This document shows, one piece after another, positions 14,325 through 22,865 of a DNA stretch of 29,242 nucleotides. The notes under the pieces were generated by a model. The model was not told the origin of the DNA and ran no database searches. It worked only from the letters and a program-made list of their open reading frames with translations. A program made the translations under genes and the position numbers. Source of the stretch: JAUVXJ01 sp964577995 (GTDB taxonomy: Bacteria > Chloroflexota > Anaerolineae > UBA7937 > B3-Chlor); the NCBI GenBank assembly GCA_964577995.1, contig CAZOBP010000015.1:1-29242 (forward strand). The letters run 5' to 3'. The number at the start of each line of letters is the position of its first letter. Within the stretch, counting starts at the first letter, position 1.

Positions 14325-14537
14325 ATGCCCAAGATGAAGACTCACAAGACGAGCGCAAAGAGGTTCACGAGAACGGCTTCGGGTAAGATACGCCGAAGCA
14401 AGATAGGCAAGAGTCATCTCCGCCGCAAGAAGCCAGGCCGCGTACTGCGCTCCTTCGACAAACTAGTGGAAGTGGACAGCGCAGGGAGCGTCAAGCGCTT
14501 GAAGAGGTTGATGCCCTACCTGGCAAAGAGGAGCTAG
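14325..14537 (+). CDS. rpmI: 50S ribosomal protein L35
   Basis: A 70-residue, very basic protein with the L35 signature PKMKTHKTSAKRF at the N-terminus and HLRRKKPGRVLR in the middle. L35 is a structural part of the large ribosomal subunit. The ATG at 14325 has GGGAGGG at 14314-14320. It lies between infC and rplT, the conserved order in bacteria. The length is slightly above the usual 64-66 residues because of a C-terminal extension. Confidence 0.97.
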   Translation: MPKMKTHKTSAKRFTRTASGKIRRSKIGKSHLRRKKPGRVLRSFDKLVEVDSAGSVKRLKRLMPYLAKRS

Positions 14538-14580
14538 CAGACCTCGGATCTGGGCAGGGGTTAGCAAGGAGCATGGTGAG

Positions 14581-14934
14581 TTGACGAGGGTAAAGGGCGG
14601 GCCCAGAGCCCGCAGACGCCACAAGAAGGTCCTGAAGCTGACGAAGGGTCAGCGGGCCACCAAACACTCTCTCCACAGGAGAGCACATGAGGCGATGCTG
14701 AGTGCGTTGACGAATGCCTATCGGGATCGCCGGCGAAGGAAGCGAGACTTCCGACGGCTGTGGATTTCCCGGATCAACGCGGCTTCTCGACAGCATGGAC
14801 TGCCCTACAATCGCTTCATAGCGGGCCTGAGACAGGCGGGGGTCGAGCTGGACCGCAAGGTGCTGGCTGATCTCGCTGTGAACGACGGCGAGACCTTCGC
14901 TCACCTGGTTGACGTGGCCAAGACGGTGCAGTGA
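14581..14934 (+). CDS. rplT: 50S ribosomal protein L20
   Basis: Protein of 117 residues matching L20, which binds 23S rRNA early in assembly and in several bacteria represses the infC-rpmI-rplT operon. The basic N-terminal helix ARRRHKKVLKLTKGQR and the block RDRRRRKRDFRRLWISRINAA are family signatures. The start is a TTG at 14581 with AAGGAG at 14566-14571; no ATG or GTG in frame fits, and TTG places the MTRVK start exactly as in homologues. The stop overlaps the start of the methyltransferase gene by four bases (GTGA). Confidence 0.97.
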   Translation: MTRVKGGPRARRRHKKVLKLTKGQRATKHSLHRRAHEAMLSALTNAYRDRRRRKRDFRRLWISRINAASRQHGLPYNRFIAGLRQAGVELDRKVLADLAVNDGETFAHLVDVAKTVQ

Positions 14935-15713
14935 TCACCAGCAAGACCAACCGCAAGGTCAAATACGTGCGATCGCTGTACCGCAGGCCTGTTCGGCAGC
15001 GGGAGAGGCGGTTCGTGGCCGAGGGTGTGCGGCTGGTAGAGGAGATGACGAAGGCGGGCCAAGAGCCCGTCTTTGTGTTTTATGGCCCCGGCATCTCCGC
15101 TGATGCCAGAGCGCTGGCCCTCCTGGAGAAGCTGCGGTCTTCGGGCGCCGAGCTAGAGTCTGTGAGCGAGGATGTGATGCGAGCGATGGCAGACACCAGG
15201 ACACCGCAGGGCATCCTGGCTGTGGCCTCCTTTCCAGAGCTAGATGCCGGGAAGTCGCACCTGAGTCTGCTGCTGGACGGTCTGAGTGACCCCGGCAATC
15301 TGGGCACGATCCTTCGCTCAGCGGAGGCGGCGGGGGTGGGACAGGTAATTGCCATGCGAGGCACTGTGGACATCTACGGCCCAAAGGTGGTGAGGGGGGC
15401 CATGGGCGCGCATTTTCGCCTGCCGATAATGGCAGATTGTAGCTGGAGCGACGTGGGGAGCATGTTGGAGGGGATGCAGGTCTTGCTGGCCGATGCGCGC
15501 GGCGACAAGCACTATCACGAGATCGATTGGAGCCAGCCCAGCGTGCTGGTGGTAGGAGGAGAGGCTCATGGACCCGGAGTAGAGGCTCGGCGGGTGCGTA
15601 CCGATACGGTGAGCATACCGATGCAAGCGGGCGTCGAGTCATTGAACGTGGCTGTGGCGACCAGCATTATTCTTTTCGAGGCCGCTCGGCAGTCACGCGG
15701 AGCAAGTAGGTAG
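14931..15713 (+). CDS. SpoU/TrmH-family RNA 2'-O-methyltransferase
   Basis: A 260-residue SPOUT enzyme that transfers methyl from S-adenosylmethionine to a ribose 2'-OH of rRNA or tRNA. The N-terminal 95 residues form the L30e-like substrate-binding domain (RERRFVAEGVRLVEE). The three SPOUT motifs follow: DPGNLGTILRSAEAAG near 120-135 with the catalytic arginine R129, GGEAHGPG at 209-216, and IPMQAGVESLNVAVATSI at 229-246, which makes the trefoil knot. The GTG start overlaps the rplT stop. Its position after rplT is frequent in bacteria. An RlmB-like 23S rRNA target is likely but cannot be fixed from sequence. Confidence 0.92.
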   Translation: MITSKTNRKVKYVRSLYRRPVRQRERRFVAEGVRLVEEMTKAGQEPVFVFYGPGISADARALALLEKLRSSGAELESVSEDVMRAMADTRTPQGILAVASFPELDAGKSHLSLLLDGLSDPGNLGTILRSAEAAGVGQVIAMRGTVDIYGPKVVRGAMGAHFRLPIMADCSWSDVGSMLEGMQVLLADARGDKHYHEIDWSQPSVLVVGGEAHGPGVEARRVRTDTVSIPMQAGVESLNVAVATSIILFEAARQSRGASR

Positions 15714-15811
15714 GCCGAGGGAAGAGAGGCTGCGCCCGATGCTGATGACGGAACGCAGGTCAAGGCACTCACCGGCGCGGTGATTTGATTTCGCTCCGAA
15801 TTTGTGGTATC

Positions 15812-15820
15812 TGTTATGAT
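15812..15820 (+). promoter_or_regulatory. Possible extended -10 promoter for the ClC gene
   Basis: TGTTATGAT at 15812-15820 is an extended -10 element (TGn plus TATGAT). The -35 position 17 bases upstream is poor; a TTGATT at 15785 is too far away. Transcription would begin near 15827, so the hairpin that follows would be at the very 5' end of the message. Confidence 0.4.
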
Positions 15821-15826
15821 TATAGG

Positions 15827-15856
15827 CTCCCCCATCAGCGACGTTGATGGAGGGGG
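15827..15856 (+). promoter_or_regulatory. Strong stem-loop in the ClC leader
   Basis: CCCCCATCA (15829-15837) pairs with TGATGG and GGGG (15845-15855) with one bulged A at 15851, giving about 11 pairs around a seven-base loop. Only a weak T-rich stretch follows. It may be a terminator for the trmH transcript, a 5' stabilising hairpin or an attenuator. It does not match the fluoride riboswitch that accompanies some ClC genes. Confidence 0.5.
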
Positions 15857-15881
15857 GCCTGTTTGCGTTTGCGAGGTCAGC

Positions 15882-17981
15882 ATGGAGGCTACCGAGACTT
15901 TGGAAGAAGGCCGGAGAAACACGGCAACTGGTATGAGAGACGCGTGGCGCGCTGTGAGCAGCCGTTCCGCCAGGCTACTGGACCGTTGGCAGCCGCCCGA
16001 GCGGGTGATACTTGTGGTGACTGCACTGATTGTGGGCATCGGGGCTGGCGTCGGGGCGGTTGCGTTCCGATGGCTGATCGAGTCTATCACCGAGTTCTCC
16101 TTCAGCGCAGTGCCCTCGGCACTGGGGTTCTGGGGACGTTACTACGCCGTGTTGATCCCGGCCATCGGCGGCCTGGCGGTGGGCCCGCTGACGTACTTCT
16201 TCGCCCGGGAGGCCAAGGGACACGGGGTGCCGGAGGTGATGGAGGCCGTGGCCTTGAGGGGTGGTCGCATTCGACCGGTCGTCGGCCTAGTCAAGGCGCT
16301 GGCTTCTTCGATATGTATAGGTACGGGAGGATCGGTGGGACGAGAGGGGCCTATCGTGCAGATAGGGTCTGCCTGGGGTTCCACAGTGGGACAGTGGCTC
16401 CACTTCTCGGACGAGCGGATCCGCAATCTGGTGGCCTGCGGAGCCGCCGGAGGGATCGCTGCTACGTTCAACGCTCCCATCGCTGGGGTCTTATTCTCCC
16501 TGGAAGTGATCCTCCAGGAGTTCAGCCTGGGCTACTTCAGCACGGTCGTCATCTCCTCTGTGACTGCCAACGTGATCAGCAGGATCGTGCTAGGGGACGT
16601 GCCAGCCTTCCCTGTTCCCGCCTACTCTCTGACCAGCGTGTGGGAGCTGCCGCTGTATGCAGTTCTGGGTGTGGTCGCTGCGTTTGTGGCTACGGGGTTC
16701 GTCTTTCTGCTTTACAGGGCAGAGGACCTATTCGATGCCTGGCGCTTTCCCGAATACCTCAAACCAGCGGTGGGAGGTCTGGCTATCGGAGTGGTTGGTC
16801 TCTTCCTACCGCAGGTCTTGGGAGTGGGGTACGAGACGATTGAGAGTACTCTGCTGAACCAGACCGACCTGGCGCTACTGGCAGCGCTTCTCGTGGCCAA
16901 GGTAGTGGCGACTTCCATCACGCTGGGGTCGGGCGGTTCAGGGGGGGTCTTCGCTCCCTCCCTCTTCATGGGTGCTATGCTGGGTGGCGCCTATGGGCTT
17001 GTGGTGCACCAGGTCTTCCCCGGGATCACGGCCAGCGGAGGCGCCTATGCATTGGTGGGTATGGCGGCTGTGTTCGCAGGGGCGGCCCGCGCGCCAATGA
17101 CTGCCATACTGATCATGTTTGAGATGAGCGATGACTACCTGATAATACTGCCACTGATGCTGAGTACGGTGGTGTGCACCCTACTGGCGGAACATCTGAG
17201 TCCTGAGTCCATCTACAGCGTGAAGCTGGTCCGCCGAGGTGTGCGGCTGGTGCTCGGTCGTGACATCGACGTGATGCAAGGTGTCTTCGTCAAGGAAGCG
17301 ATGACACCGCTGTCCGATCTGGACGCGGTGTATTCGAGCATGAGTGTGGAACAACTGGCACAGAGGTTCGATCACACCCGACATCATGGTTTCCCTGTGC
17401 TGGACGACAACGGTGAACTCTGTGGAGTGGTCACCCTGAGGGATCTGGAGGAGGCCTTGCACCGCGGCGACGCAGACACCCTGAAGGTGGGGGACATAGC
17501 CACCGTTTCCCCCGTCACTGCGTACCCCGATGAACCGCTGTGGGTGGCGCTCAAGAGGCTGGGGGTGCGGGACCTGGGCAGGCTGCCGGTGGTAGAGCGT
17601 GCCGATCCGCGGAGGCTCGTGGGGGTGCTGCGCCGCCGCGACGTTATCCGGGCCTACAACCTGGGTATCATGCGCCGGTTGGACGCACAGCAGCGGGCGG
17701 AGCGCCTGCGGTTGGGCAAGCTGGGGGGCACGCAGTTCGTGGAAATGAACATCGGCGTGGAATCACCTGTTGTGGGCCGGAAGCTGCTGGATATGGACCT
17801 GCCGCAGGATTGCACAGTGGTATCGTTGCAGCGAGGAAGGAAGGTGATCATCCCTCATGGCGATACCGTACTCGCTGAGGGTGACAAGGTGATCGCCTTC
17901 GCGACGGAGGAGTGCGGTCCTGCGCTCCGGGCCGTCTTCGAGGGTTCGCCTGACTTGGTCGAGCAATCGAGACAGGACTGA
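15882..17981 (+). CDS. ClC-family chloride channel/transporter with CBS and TrkA-C domains
   Basis: Integral membrane protein of 699 residues. The ClC domain covers about 40-450. Its filter motifs are GHGVP (113-117, the GSGIP equivalent), GREGP (153-157) with the gating glutamate E155, and the third motif GGVFAPSLF. Keeping E155 favours a chloride/proton exchanger or a glutamate-gated channel rather than a fluoride-specific CLC. Two CBS domains follow (about 465-590; MTPLSDLD, DLGRLPVV). A TrkA-C/RCK_C domain comes last (about 620-690), a less common addition that could bind a ligand. The frame is open to 15804, but the ATG at 15882 has GAGGT at 15873-15877, and the earlier ATG at 15816 lies inside the promoter and hairpin. 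Confidence 0.93.
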   Translation: MEATETLEEGRRNTATGMRDAWRAVSSRSARLLDRWQPPERVILVVTALIVGIGAGVGAVAFRWLIESITEFSFSAVPSALGFWGRYYAVLIPAIGGLAVGPLTYFFAREAKGHGVPEVMEAVALRGGRIRPVVGLVKALASSICIGTGGSVGREGPIVQIGSAWGSTVGQWLHFSDERIRNLVACGAAGGIAATFNAPIAGVLFSLEVILQEFSLGYFSTVVISSVTANVISRIVLGDVPAFPVPAYSLTSVWELPLYAVLGVVAAFVATGFVFLLYRAEDLFDAWRFPEYLKPAVGGLAIGVVGLFLPQVLGVGYETIESTLLNQTDLALLAALLVAKVVATSITLGSGGSGGVFAPSLFMGAMLGGAYGLVVHQVFPGITASGGAYALVGMAAVFAGAARAPMTAILIMFEMSDDYLIILPLMLSTVVCTLLAEHLSPESIYSVKLVRRGVRLVLGRDIDVMQGVFVKEAMTPLSDLDAVYSSMSVEQLAQRFDHTRHHGFPVLDDNGELCGVVTLRDLEEALHRGDADTLKVGDIATVSPVTAYPDEPLWVALKRLGVRDLGRLPVVERADPRRLVGVLRRRDVIRAYNLGIMRRLDAQQRAERLRLGKLGGTQFVEMNIGVESPVVGRKLLDMDLPQDCTVVSLQRGRKVIIPHGDTVLAEGDKVIAFATEECGPALRAVFEGSPDLVEQSRQD

Positions 17982-18000
17982 GGGGTGAGGACTGCCCAAG

Positions 18001-18606
18001 ATGGGATCGGTGGGTCCGGTTGTGAAGTGGCCGAGGCGGAGTGAGACAGGGCAGGGCATGATCGAGTATGCTCTGCTGATCACCCTCATCGCGCTCCTGG
18101 TGCTGGGTTTGCTGTACGTGATCGGCATGCTCGTGGGCGACACCTACGCCATGGTATCCGAGGTACTGGGCAGCCAGTGTAAGCCGGGTTTGCAGATGGT
18201 GTACTGGAACCAGCAGTTCAGCCCCGGCGAGCCCGCGTCTGGGGAGATCTCCCTTACCTGGCCGGCTACTGGGCGCATCAGCCAGCGAGCCTGGGCTTGC
18301 CACCATGCCATAGACATCGCGGCGCCCCTTGGCGCGCCCATCTATGCAGCCGCGGCTGGAGAGGTGGTGAAGGCTGGTTACACCGAGTATGCGGGATACG
18401 GACGGATGATAGTCCTCCGCCACGAGGACGGCTACCAGACCTTGTACGGTCACTTGAGTACGTCGTACGTCCATGTTGGCGAGCACGTAGCCAGGGGAGA
18501 GCTGATCGGGCGCATGGGAAGCACCGGGCGTTCCACCGGATCTCACCTCCACTTCGAGATTGCCAAGGATCGCTGGCTGCTCGATCCTTTGCGCGCTCTG
18601 CCCTAG
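18001..18606 (+). CDS. Flp-prepilin-like N-terminus fused to an M23 metallopeptidase domain
   Basis: A 201-residue protein in two parts. Residues 1-45 look like a Flp/type IV prepilin: a short basic leader, then ETGQGMIEYALLITLIALLVL, in which cleavage after G17 would leave glutamate E22 at position +5 at the head of a hydrophobic helix. Residues 85-201 are an M23/LytM peptidase domain with zinc ligands H101 and D105 (HHAID), H151 in YGHL and H182/H184 (SHLHFE), so the site is complete. It should be held at or outside the membrane by the helix and cut peptidoglycan peptides. The ATG at 18001 has a GAGGGGTGAGG stretch at 17980-17990. It starts 19 bases after the ClC gene. I know of no named family with this combination. 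Confidence 0.85.
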   Translation: MGSVGPVVKWPRRSETGQGMIEYALLITLIALLVLGLLYVIGMLVGDTYAMVSEVLGSQCKPGLQMVYWNQQFSPGEPASGEISLTWPATGRISQRAWACHHAIDIAAPLGAPIYAAAAGEVVKAGYTEYAGYGRMIVLRHEDGYQTLYGHLSTSYVHVGEHVARGELIGRMGSTGRSTGSHLHFEIAKDRWLLDPLRALP

Positions 18607-18666
18607 AAGCGGGCAGTGGAGTTGGTTGCGGCGCGAGGCTGGATGGGGCGAGGAGTGACGTGGGGA

Positions 18667-19500
18667 TCAAGTACGGACGATGAGGTCGTATATGGCCTGG
18701 AGTTCCTCCTCGGAGTAGAAATAGATGACCAGCCTGCCGCCCTTCCCGCCTCGGGCGAGGCTCACCTTGGTGCCCAGGGCCTGGCGGAACTTGTCTTCGA
18801 GGGCCTTCAACTGGGGCGATCTCTCGTGTGGCGCTGTCTTTGGTCTCGGCTCCTCCACCATACGCCGAATCATCTGCTCGGCCTGACGCACGCTCAGATC
18901 ACCCTGCACGATGGCGTGGAGGGCCTCCAACTGTGCCTTCGCTGATTCCAGACGCAGGAGGGCGCGAGCGTGACCTTCGGTGATCTGTCCCTTGAGGAGC
19001 GAGTTCTTCACCTCGCCGGGTAGCTTGAGCAGGCGTAGGGTATTAGCCACCGTGACGCGGTTCTTGCCCACCTTGTCTGCAATCTGCTGTTGGGTCATGC
19101 CGAATTCGTCGACGAGTTGCTGGTAGGCGGATGCCATCTCCAAAGGGTTGAGGTCCTCTCTCTGGATGTTCTCCACCAGCGCCAGTTCCAGCATCTGCTG
19201 AGGAGTGACCTCGCGAACGACCACGGGCACGACCTCGAGACCAGCCAACTGGGCTGCGCGCCAGCGTCTCTCTCCTACCAGAAGCTGGTATCCTCCCTCT
19301 ACCTCTGTGACTACGAGGGGTTGCACGAGGCCTTGCTCGCCGATGGAGTCTGCCAACTCCTGTAGGGCTTGCGGATCAAGCGCCTGGCGGGGCTGTCTGG
19401 GGTTGGGGACAATGCTTTCGACCGCTACCTCCGTCACACCGGCAGCGGAGGGGATCAAGGCCTCCAGCCCTTTGCCCAGTCCTCGTCTCTCTCCAGGCAT
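18667..19500 (-). CDS. parB: Chromosome partitioning protein ParB
   Basis: A 277-residue ParB/Spo0J protein that binds parS and spreads as a CTP-dependent clamp. The N-terminus RRGLGKGLEALIP, the nuclease-like/CTP domain with GERRWRAAQLAG (76-87) and ENIQREDLNPLE, and the helix-turn-helix MTQQQIADKVGKNRVTVAN are all present. A C-terminal dimerisation domain (last 50 residues) follows a variable linker. The ATG overlaps the parA stop by one base (TAATG) and has GGAGGT just upstream. It is convergent with the M23 gene, 60 bases away, with no visible terminator between. No intact parS-like 16-mer was found in the window. Confidence 0.96.
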   Translation of the reverse strand: MPGERRGLGKGLEALIPSAAGVTEVAVESIVPNPRQPRQALDPQALQELADSIGEQGLVQPLVVTEVEGGYQLLVGERRWRAAQLAGLEVVPVVVREVTPQQMLELALVENIQREDLNPLEMASAYQQLVDEFGMTQQQIADKVGKNRVTVANTLRLLKLPGEVKNSLLKGQITEGHARALLRLESAKAQLEALHAIVQGDLSVRQAEQMIRRMVEEPRPKTAPHERSPQLKALEDKFRQALGTKVSLARGGKGGRLVIYFYSEEELQAIYDLIVRT

Positions 19501-20276
19501 TAGCTACCTCCTGTGCGGTCCGTTCTAAGGAGAAACTCGTTCGCAAGAGCCTCGTAGGCCAGTGCTCCACTGGACTTGGGCGCGTAGTTGAGGATTGTCT
19601 CGCCGTAGCTTGGAGCCTCGCTCAGACGGACGTTTCGTGGGATGATGGTGGAGAACACCTTGTCGGCGAAGTACTTGCGCACCTCGTCTACCACCTGTTG
19701 GGCGATCTTGGTGCGTATATCGTACATGGTCATGATCAGCCCGGCGATCTTCAATTGCGGGTTCAGCTCCCTCCGTACCAGATTGATGGTGTGGACCAGT
19801 TGTCCCAGCCCCTCCAGGGAGAGGTACTCGCACTGCACGGGGATCAAGACAGCCTCGGTAGCTGTCAAGGCGTTCACGGTCAGGATGCCCAGGCTGGGAG
19901 GTGAGTCCACGAAGATGTAGTCGTACCCTTTGTCCACGGTAGCCAGGGTTTTGCGCAGCAGATGAGTCCGCTCTGGCAGGCGTACCAGCTCTACAGTGGC
20001 GCCTGCAAGCGATGGCGCGGAAGGCACCAGTTCCAGGCCGGCTTTCTCGATGTGCATGATGATCCGGCTGAGAGGTACCTGTTGGATGAGGGCTTCGTAG
20101 ATGGACAAACGGAGGTGGTTCTTGTCCACGCCCAGGCTGCTGGTGGCGTTGGCCTGCGGGTCGATGTCCACGAGCAGGACTTTCTTGCCTCTGGCAGCCA
20201 AGTATGCCGCCAGGTTGATGGCGGTGGTGGTCTTGCCCACGCCCCCCTTCTGGTTGGCGAACGCGTATGTGCGCAT
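19500..20276 (-). CDS. parA: Chromosome partitioning ATPase ParA (Soj)
   Basis: A 258-residue deviant Walker ATPase. The P-loop KGGVGKTT is at 10-17 with the signature lysine K10, VDIDPQANATSS is the next block and VDSPPSLGIL the Walker B region. SEAPSYGETIL near the C-terminus is typical of chromosomal Soj rather than plasmid ParA, and no N-terminal helix-turn-helix is present. Start: a TTG at 20279 is in frame, but the ATG at 20276 matches family starts and shares TGATG with the end of the kinase gene. It forms a coupled pair with parB and moves ParB-bound DNA on the nucleoid. Confidence 0.96.
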   Translation of the reverse strand: MRTYAFANQKGGVGKTTTAINLAAYLAARGKKVLLVDIDPQANATSSLGVDKNHLRLSIYEALIQQVPLSRIIMHIEKAGLELVPSAPSLAGATVELVRLPERTHLLRKTLATVDKGYDYIFVDSPPSLGILTVNALTATEAVLIPVQCEYLSLEGLGQLVHTINLVRRELNPQLKIAGLIMTMYDIRTKIAQQVVDEVRKYFADKVFSTIIPRNVRLSEAPSYGETILNYAPKSSGALAYEALANEFLLRTDRTGGS

Positions 20277-21109
20277 CAAAACGTGTTCTTCATGAGGGCT
20301 TCTATCTGGGCCCGATGCGGGACCGAGGTGATGCCCGCTGTCTTGGTGGAGAGCGAGGCCGCAACGTTGGCGAACCGCATGGCCTCCTCCGGGTTCTCGG
20401 TCTCTTCGAATCTGACCAGGAAGGCGGCGGCGAAGACGTCCCCGGCTCCCGAAGGATCGAGGGCCTGGGTCTCGGGCGCAGGGAAACGGGAAGTCCGTCC
20501 CTGGAAGTGCAGTGTTGCCCCGAGTGCGCCCTCTGTTACCACCACCAGGCGAGGAAGGCCAAATTGCCCTCTGAGGGCGCTGGCCTCACCGACCAGGTCT
20601 TCGTGGCTGACGAACAGCGCATCTATGCGCGGGAGGAAGCTCTGAGCGCCGGTCCACCGTCGAGGAAAGACGCGACCGTGGCTATCCCATTGCCTGAGCC
20701 AACCCTGCGGGGTGAGACCTAGAAGCGACTCTGGGAACAGATCTATCATTTCTTCGTCGAATTCGCCTGCTATGGGTCCCAGATGAACGATGGGAATCTG
20801 TGTCCATTCAGGAGGGACGCTATCGGTTTCTATGCTGTCAGCGATTGGGTGTACGTACTGGCGGCGGCCTTCAGCCTCGTATACGTTGACAAACGTAGTC
20901 GTGACCGGCGATGGCAGGCAAACCAGCTCTATGCCGTCTAGGAGCCGATCCAACACCAGATCTGGGCCCGCACTCGTGATGACGGCTGCTCTCCTTCCCA
21001 GGTTCCTCGCCGTCAGGGCGGAATAGGCTGCCGTGCCGCCCAGCAGCCAGCCCTCTGAATTCAGATCTTTCGCCACGTGGCCGACTACCAGAAAGTTGGG
21101 TTGTTCCAC
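20276..21109 (-). CDS. PfkB-family carbohydrate/nucleoside kinase
   Basis: A 277-residue ribokinase-type kinase. It has the N-terminal PNFLVVGHVAKDL, the GGTAAYSALTARNLG glycine-rich substrate loop, and the C-terminal signature DPSGAGDVFAAAF with the catalytic base D224 and anion hole G221-A222-G223. The protein is a little shorter than most (about 300), and the lid region is compact. The start is a GTG at 21109 with AGGGG upstream. It lies 24 bases after pyrG and overlaps parA by one base. The sugar or nucleoside cannot be named. With pyrG beside it, a nucleoside substrate is attractive but only an inference. Confidence 0.88.
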   Translation of the reverse strand: MEQPNFLVVGHVAKDLNSEGWLLGGTAAYSALTARNLGRRAAVITSAGPDLVLDRLLDGIELVCLPSPVTTTFVNVYEAEGRRQYVHPIADSIETDSVPPEWTQIPIVHLGPIAGEFDEEMIDLFPESLLGLTPQGWLRQWDSHGRVFPRRWTGAQSFLPRIDALFVSHEDLVGEASALRGQFGLPRLVVVTEGALGATLHFQGRTSRFPAPETQALDPSGAGDVFAAAFLVRFEETENPEEAMRFANVAASLSTKTAGITSVPHRAQIEALMKNTF

Positions 21110-21133
21110 GGCTCAACCCCTGGGCTGGTGCGA

Positions 21134-22774
21134 CTAGGCCGCCTCCGATTCCCGACGTGGCGCCGATGCCAGCCTCTCGTTGTGATGCGCAATCGTGGCC
21201 GAGAGAAGGCCGAGGAAGAGAGGGTGCGGTCTGTTGGGACGGGACTTGAACTCTGGATGGAACTGGGAAGCTACCATCCAGGGATGATCCTCCAACTCGA
21301 CGATCTCGACGAGATCGCGGCCGTCAAGGATACCACTCGCTATCAGTCCTCGGGCACTGAGCACGTCCCGATACCGATCGTTGAGCTCGAACCGATGACG
21401 ATGGCGCTCTTGCGCGACATCCTGACCGTATGCCCTGGCAGCGCGGGTGCCAGCAACTAGACGGCAGGGATAGCTTCCCAACCGCATCGTGCCACCCTTG
21501 TCGGAGACCTGCCGCTGCTCAGGCAAGAGATCTATGACGGGATGTGGTGTGTGTGGGTCGAACTCTGTGCTGTTGGCTCCGGCAAGCCCGGCCACCGAAC
21601 GAGCGAACTCGACGACCATTACCTGCAACCCCAGGCATAGCCCAAGGAATGGGATGTTGTGCTCTCGAGCATACCGAGCAGCAGCTATCTTGCCTTCGAT
21701 GCCTCTGTACCCAAAGCCCCCGGGAACTACGATGCCGTCTACGTCCTCCAAGTGCGCCTGGGGATCCTGCTGCAACAGTTCCGATTCGACCCAGTCGATG
21801 TCCACGCCGACGCTGTGGTGGCCACCAGCGTGGTAGAGGGCTTCCCTCACACTCATGTAGGCGTCGACCAGTTCCACGTATTTGCCCACCAGTGCCACCT
21901 TGACCCGACGCTCGGGCTTCTTGATTCGCTCCACTACAGCGCGCCATTCTTCCAGGTCCGGCTGGCCCTGGGGAAGGCCGAACTTCTCCATGATCAATTC
22001 ACCGAGGCCAGCCTCCTCCATGATCAGCGGAACCTCATACATGGTCTCGGCGCTTACCAGAGGTATTACGGCTGACTCGTCAACATCGCAGAAGAGGGAC
22101 ACTTTGGCGCGAATGCCATCGGGCAGGTAGGAATCAGCGCGGAGAAGGATGAAATCGGGCTGGATGCCCATGCCCCGGAGTTCCTTGACGCTGTGCTGGG
22201 TGGGCTTGGTCTTCAGTTCGCCGGTGACCGCAAGGCGAGGCAGCAGCGTTACGTGGCCGTAGAGCACGTTCTGGCGTCCGATGTCGCTGCGCATCTGCCG
22301 CAGGGCTTCGATGAAGGGCAGCCCCTCGATGTCTCCTATGGTGCCGCCCACTTCGACGATGACCACGTCGGCGCCGCTCTCCTCGGCCACCTGATGCACG
22401 CGCCGCTTTATCTCATCTGTGATGTGGGGAATGATCTGCACCGTACTCCCGAGGTAGTCGCCTCTACGCTCGCTGGCGATGACGGCGGAATAGACCTGAC
22501 CCGTGGTCACGTTGCTCGAACTGGTGAGATTCTGGTCGATGAAACGCTCGTAATGGCCCAGGTCGAGGTCCGTCTCCGAGCCGTCTTCAGTGACGAAGAC
22601 CTCGCCGTGCTGATAGGGCGACATGGTCCCCGCATCCACGTTCAGGTAGGGATCCAGTTTCTGAATGCACACGGAGACGCCCCTACTCTTCAGGATGCGA
22701 GCGATGGATGCTGCAGCTACGCCCTTGCCGACGGACGATACGACGCCGCCCGTGCAGAAAACGAACTTGGTCAC
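21134..22774 (-). CDS. pyrG: CTP synthase
   Basis: Makes CTP from UTP, ATP and glutamine. The synthase domain (1-265) starts TKFVFCTGGVVSSVGKG with the P-loop-like segment, followed by KLDPYLNVDAGTMSPYQHG and EVGGTIGDIEG. The glutamine amidotransferase domain (about 290-535) has the nucleophile C380 in GLCLGLQ and H506 with E508 in FHPEF, so the triad is complete. The frame is open to 22828, but the GTG at 22774 matches family starts (MTKF) and has GAGAGGA just upstream; 546 residues is normal. It heads the operon pyrG-pfkB-parA-parB. The promoter is at 22837-22865. Confidence 0.97.
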   Translation of the reverse strand: MTKFVFCTGGVVSSVGKGVAAASIARILKSRGVSVCIQKLDPYLNVDAGTMSPYQHGEVFVTEDGSETDLDLGHYERFIDQNLTSSSNVTTGQVYSAVIASERRGDYLGSTVQIIPHITDEIKRRVHQVAEESGADVVIVEVGGTIGDIEGLPFIEALRQMRSDIGRQNVLYGHVTLLPRLAVTGELKTKPTQHSVKELRGMGIQPDFILLRADSYLPDGIRAKVSLFCDVDESAVIPLVSAETMYEVPLIMEEAGLGELIMEKFGLPQGQPDLEEWRAVVERIKKPERRVKVALVGKYVELVDAYMSVREALYHAGGHHSVGVDIDWVESELLQQDPQAHLEDVDGIVVPGGFGYRGIEGKIAAARYAREHNIPFLGLCLGLQVMVVEFARSVAGLAGANSTEFDPHTPHPVIDLLPEQRQVSDKGGTMRLGSYPCRLVAGTRAARAYGQDVAQERHRHRFELNDRYRDVLSARGLIASGILDGRDLVEIVELEDHPWMVASQFHPEFKSRPNRPHPLFLGLLSATIAHHNERLASAPRRESEAA

Positions 22775-22836
22775 GTCTTCGGTCCTCTCTTCAAATGGCG
22801 AAGCCCCGGTCTGTAGCTGTGGGGGCAATCGTCGCT

Positions 22837-22865
22837 ATTATAACACGGCTGAAGGGGAGTGGCAA
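22837..22865 (-). promoter_or_regulatory. Sigma70-type promoter of the pyrG-pfkB-parA-parB operon
   Basis: On the minus strand TTGCCA (22865-22860) and TATAAT (22842-22837) are 17 bases apart, with TGT before the -10 as an extended element. The start site would be near 22830, leaving a leader of about 55 bases before the pyrG GTG. GCCCC and GGGGC in that leader can pair. The message does not begin with the GGGC run used for pyrG control in Bacillus. Confidence 0.85.

Noticed and set aside
15820..15881. Fluoride or guanidine riboswitch before the ClC gene
   Set aside because: The hairpin lacks the conserved fluoride pseudoknot sequence and the paired ACGR loops of guanidine-II; the protein keeps the gating glutamate of chloride-type ClC.
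21103..21118. A TGTTCCACG half-match to parS
   Set aside because: Only about 10 of 16 positions agree and the second half is not palindromic; it overlaps the kinase start codon.
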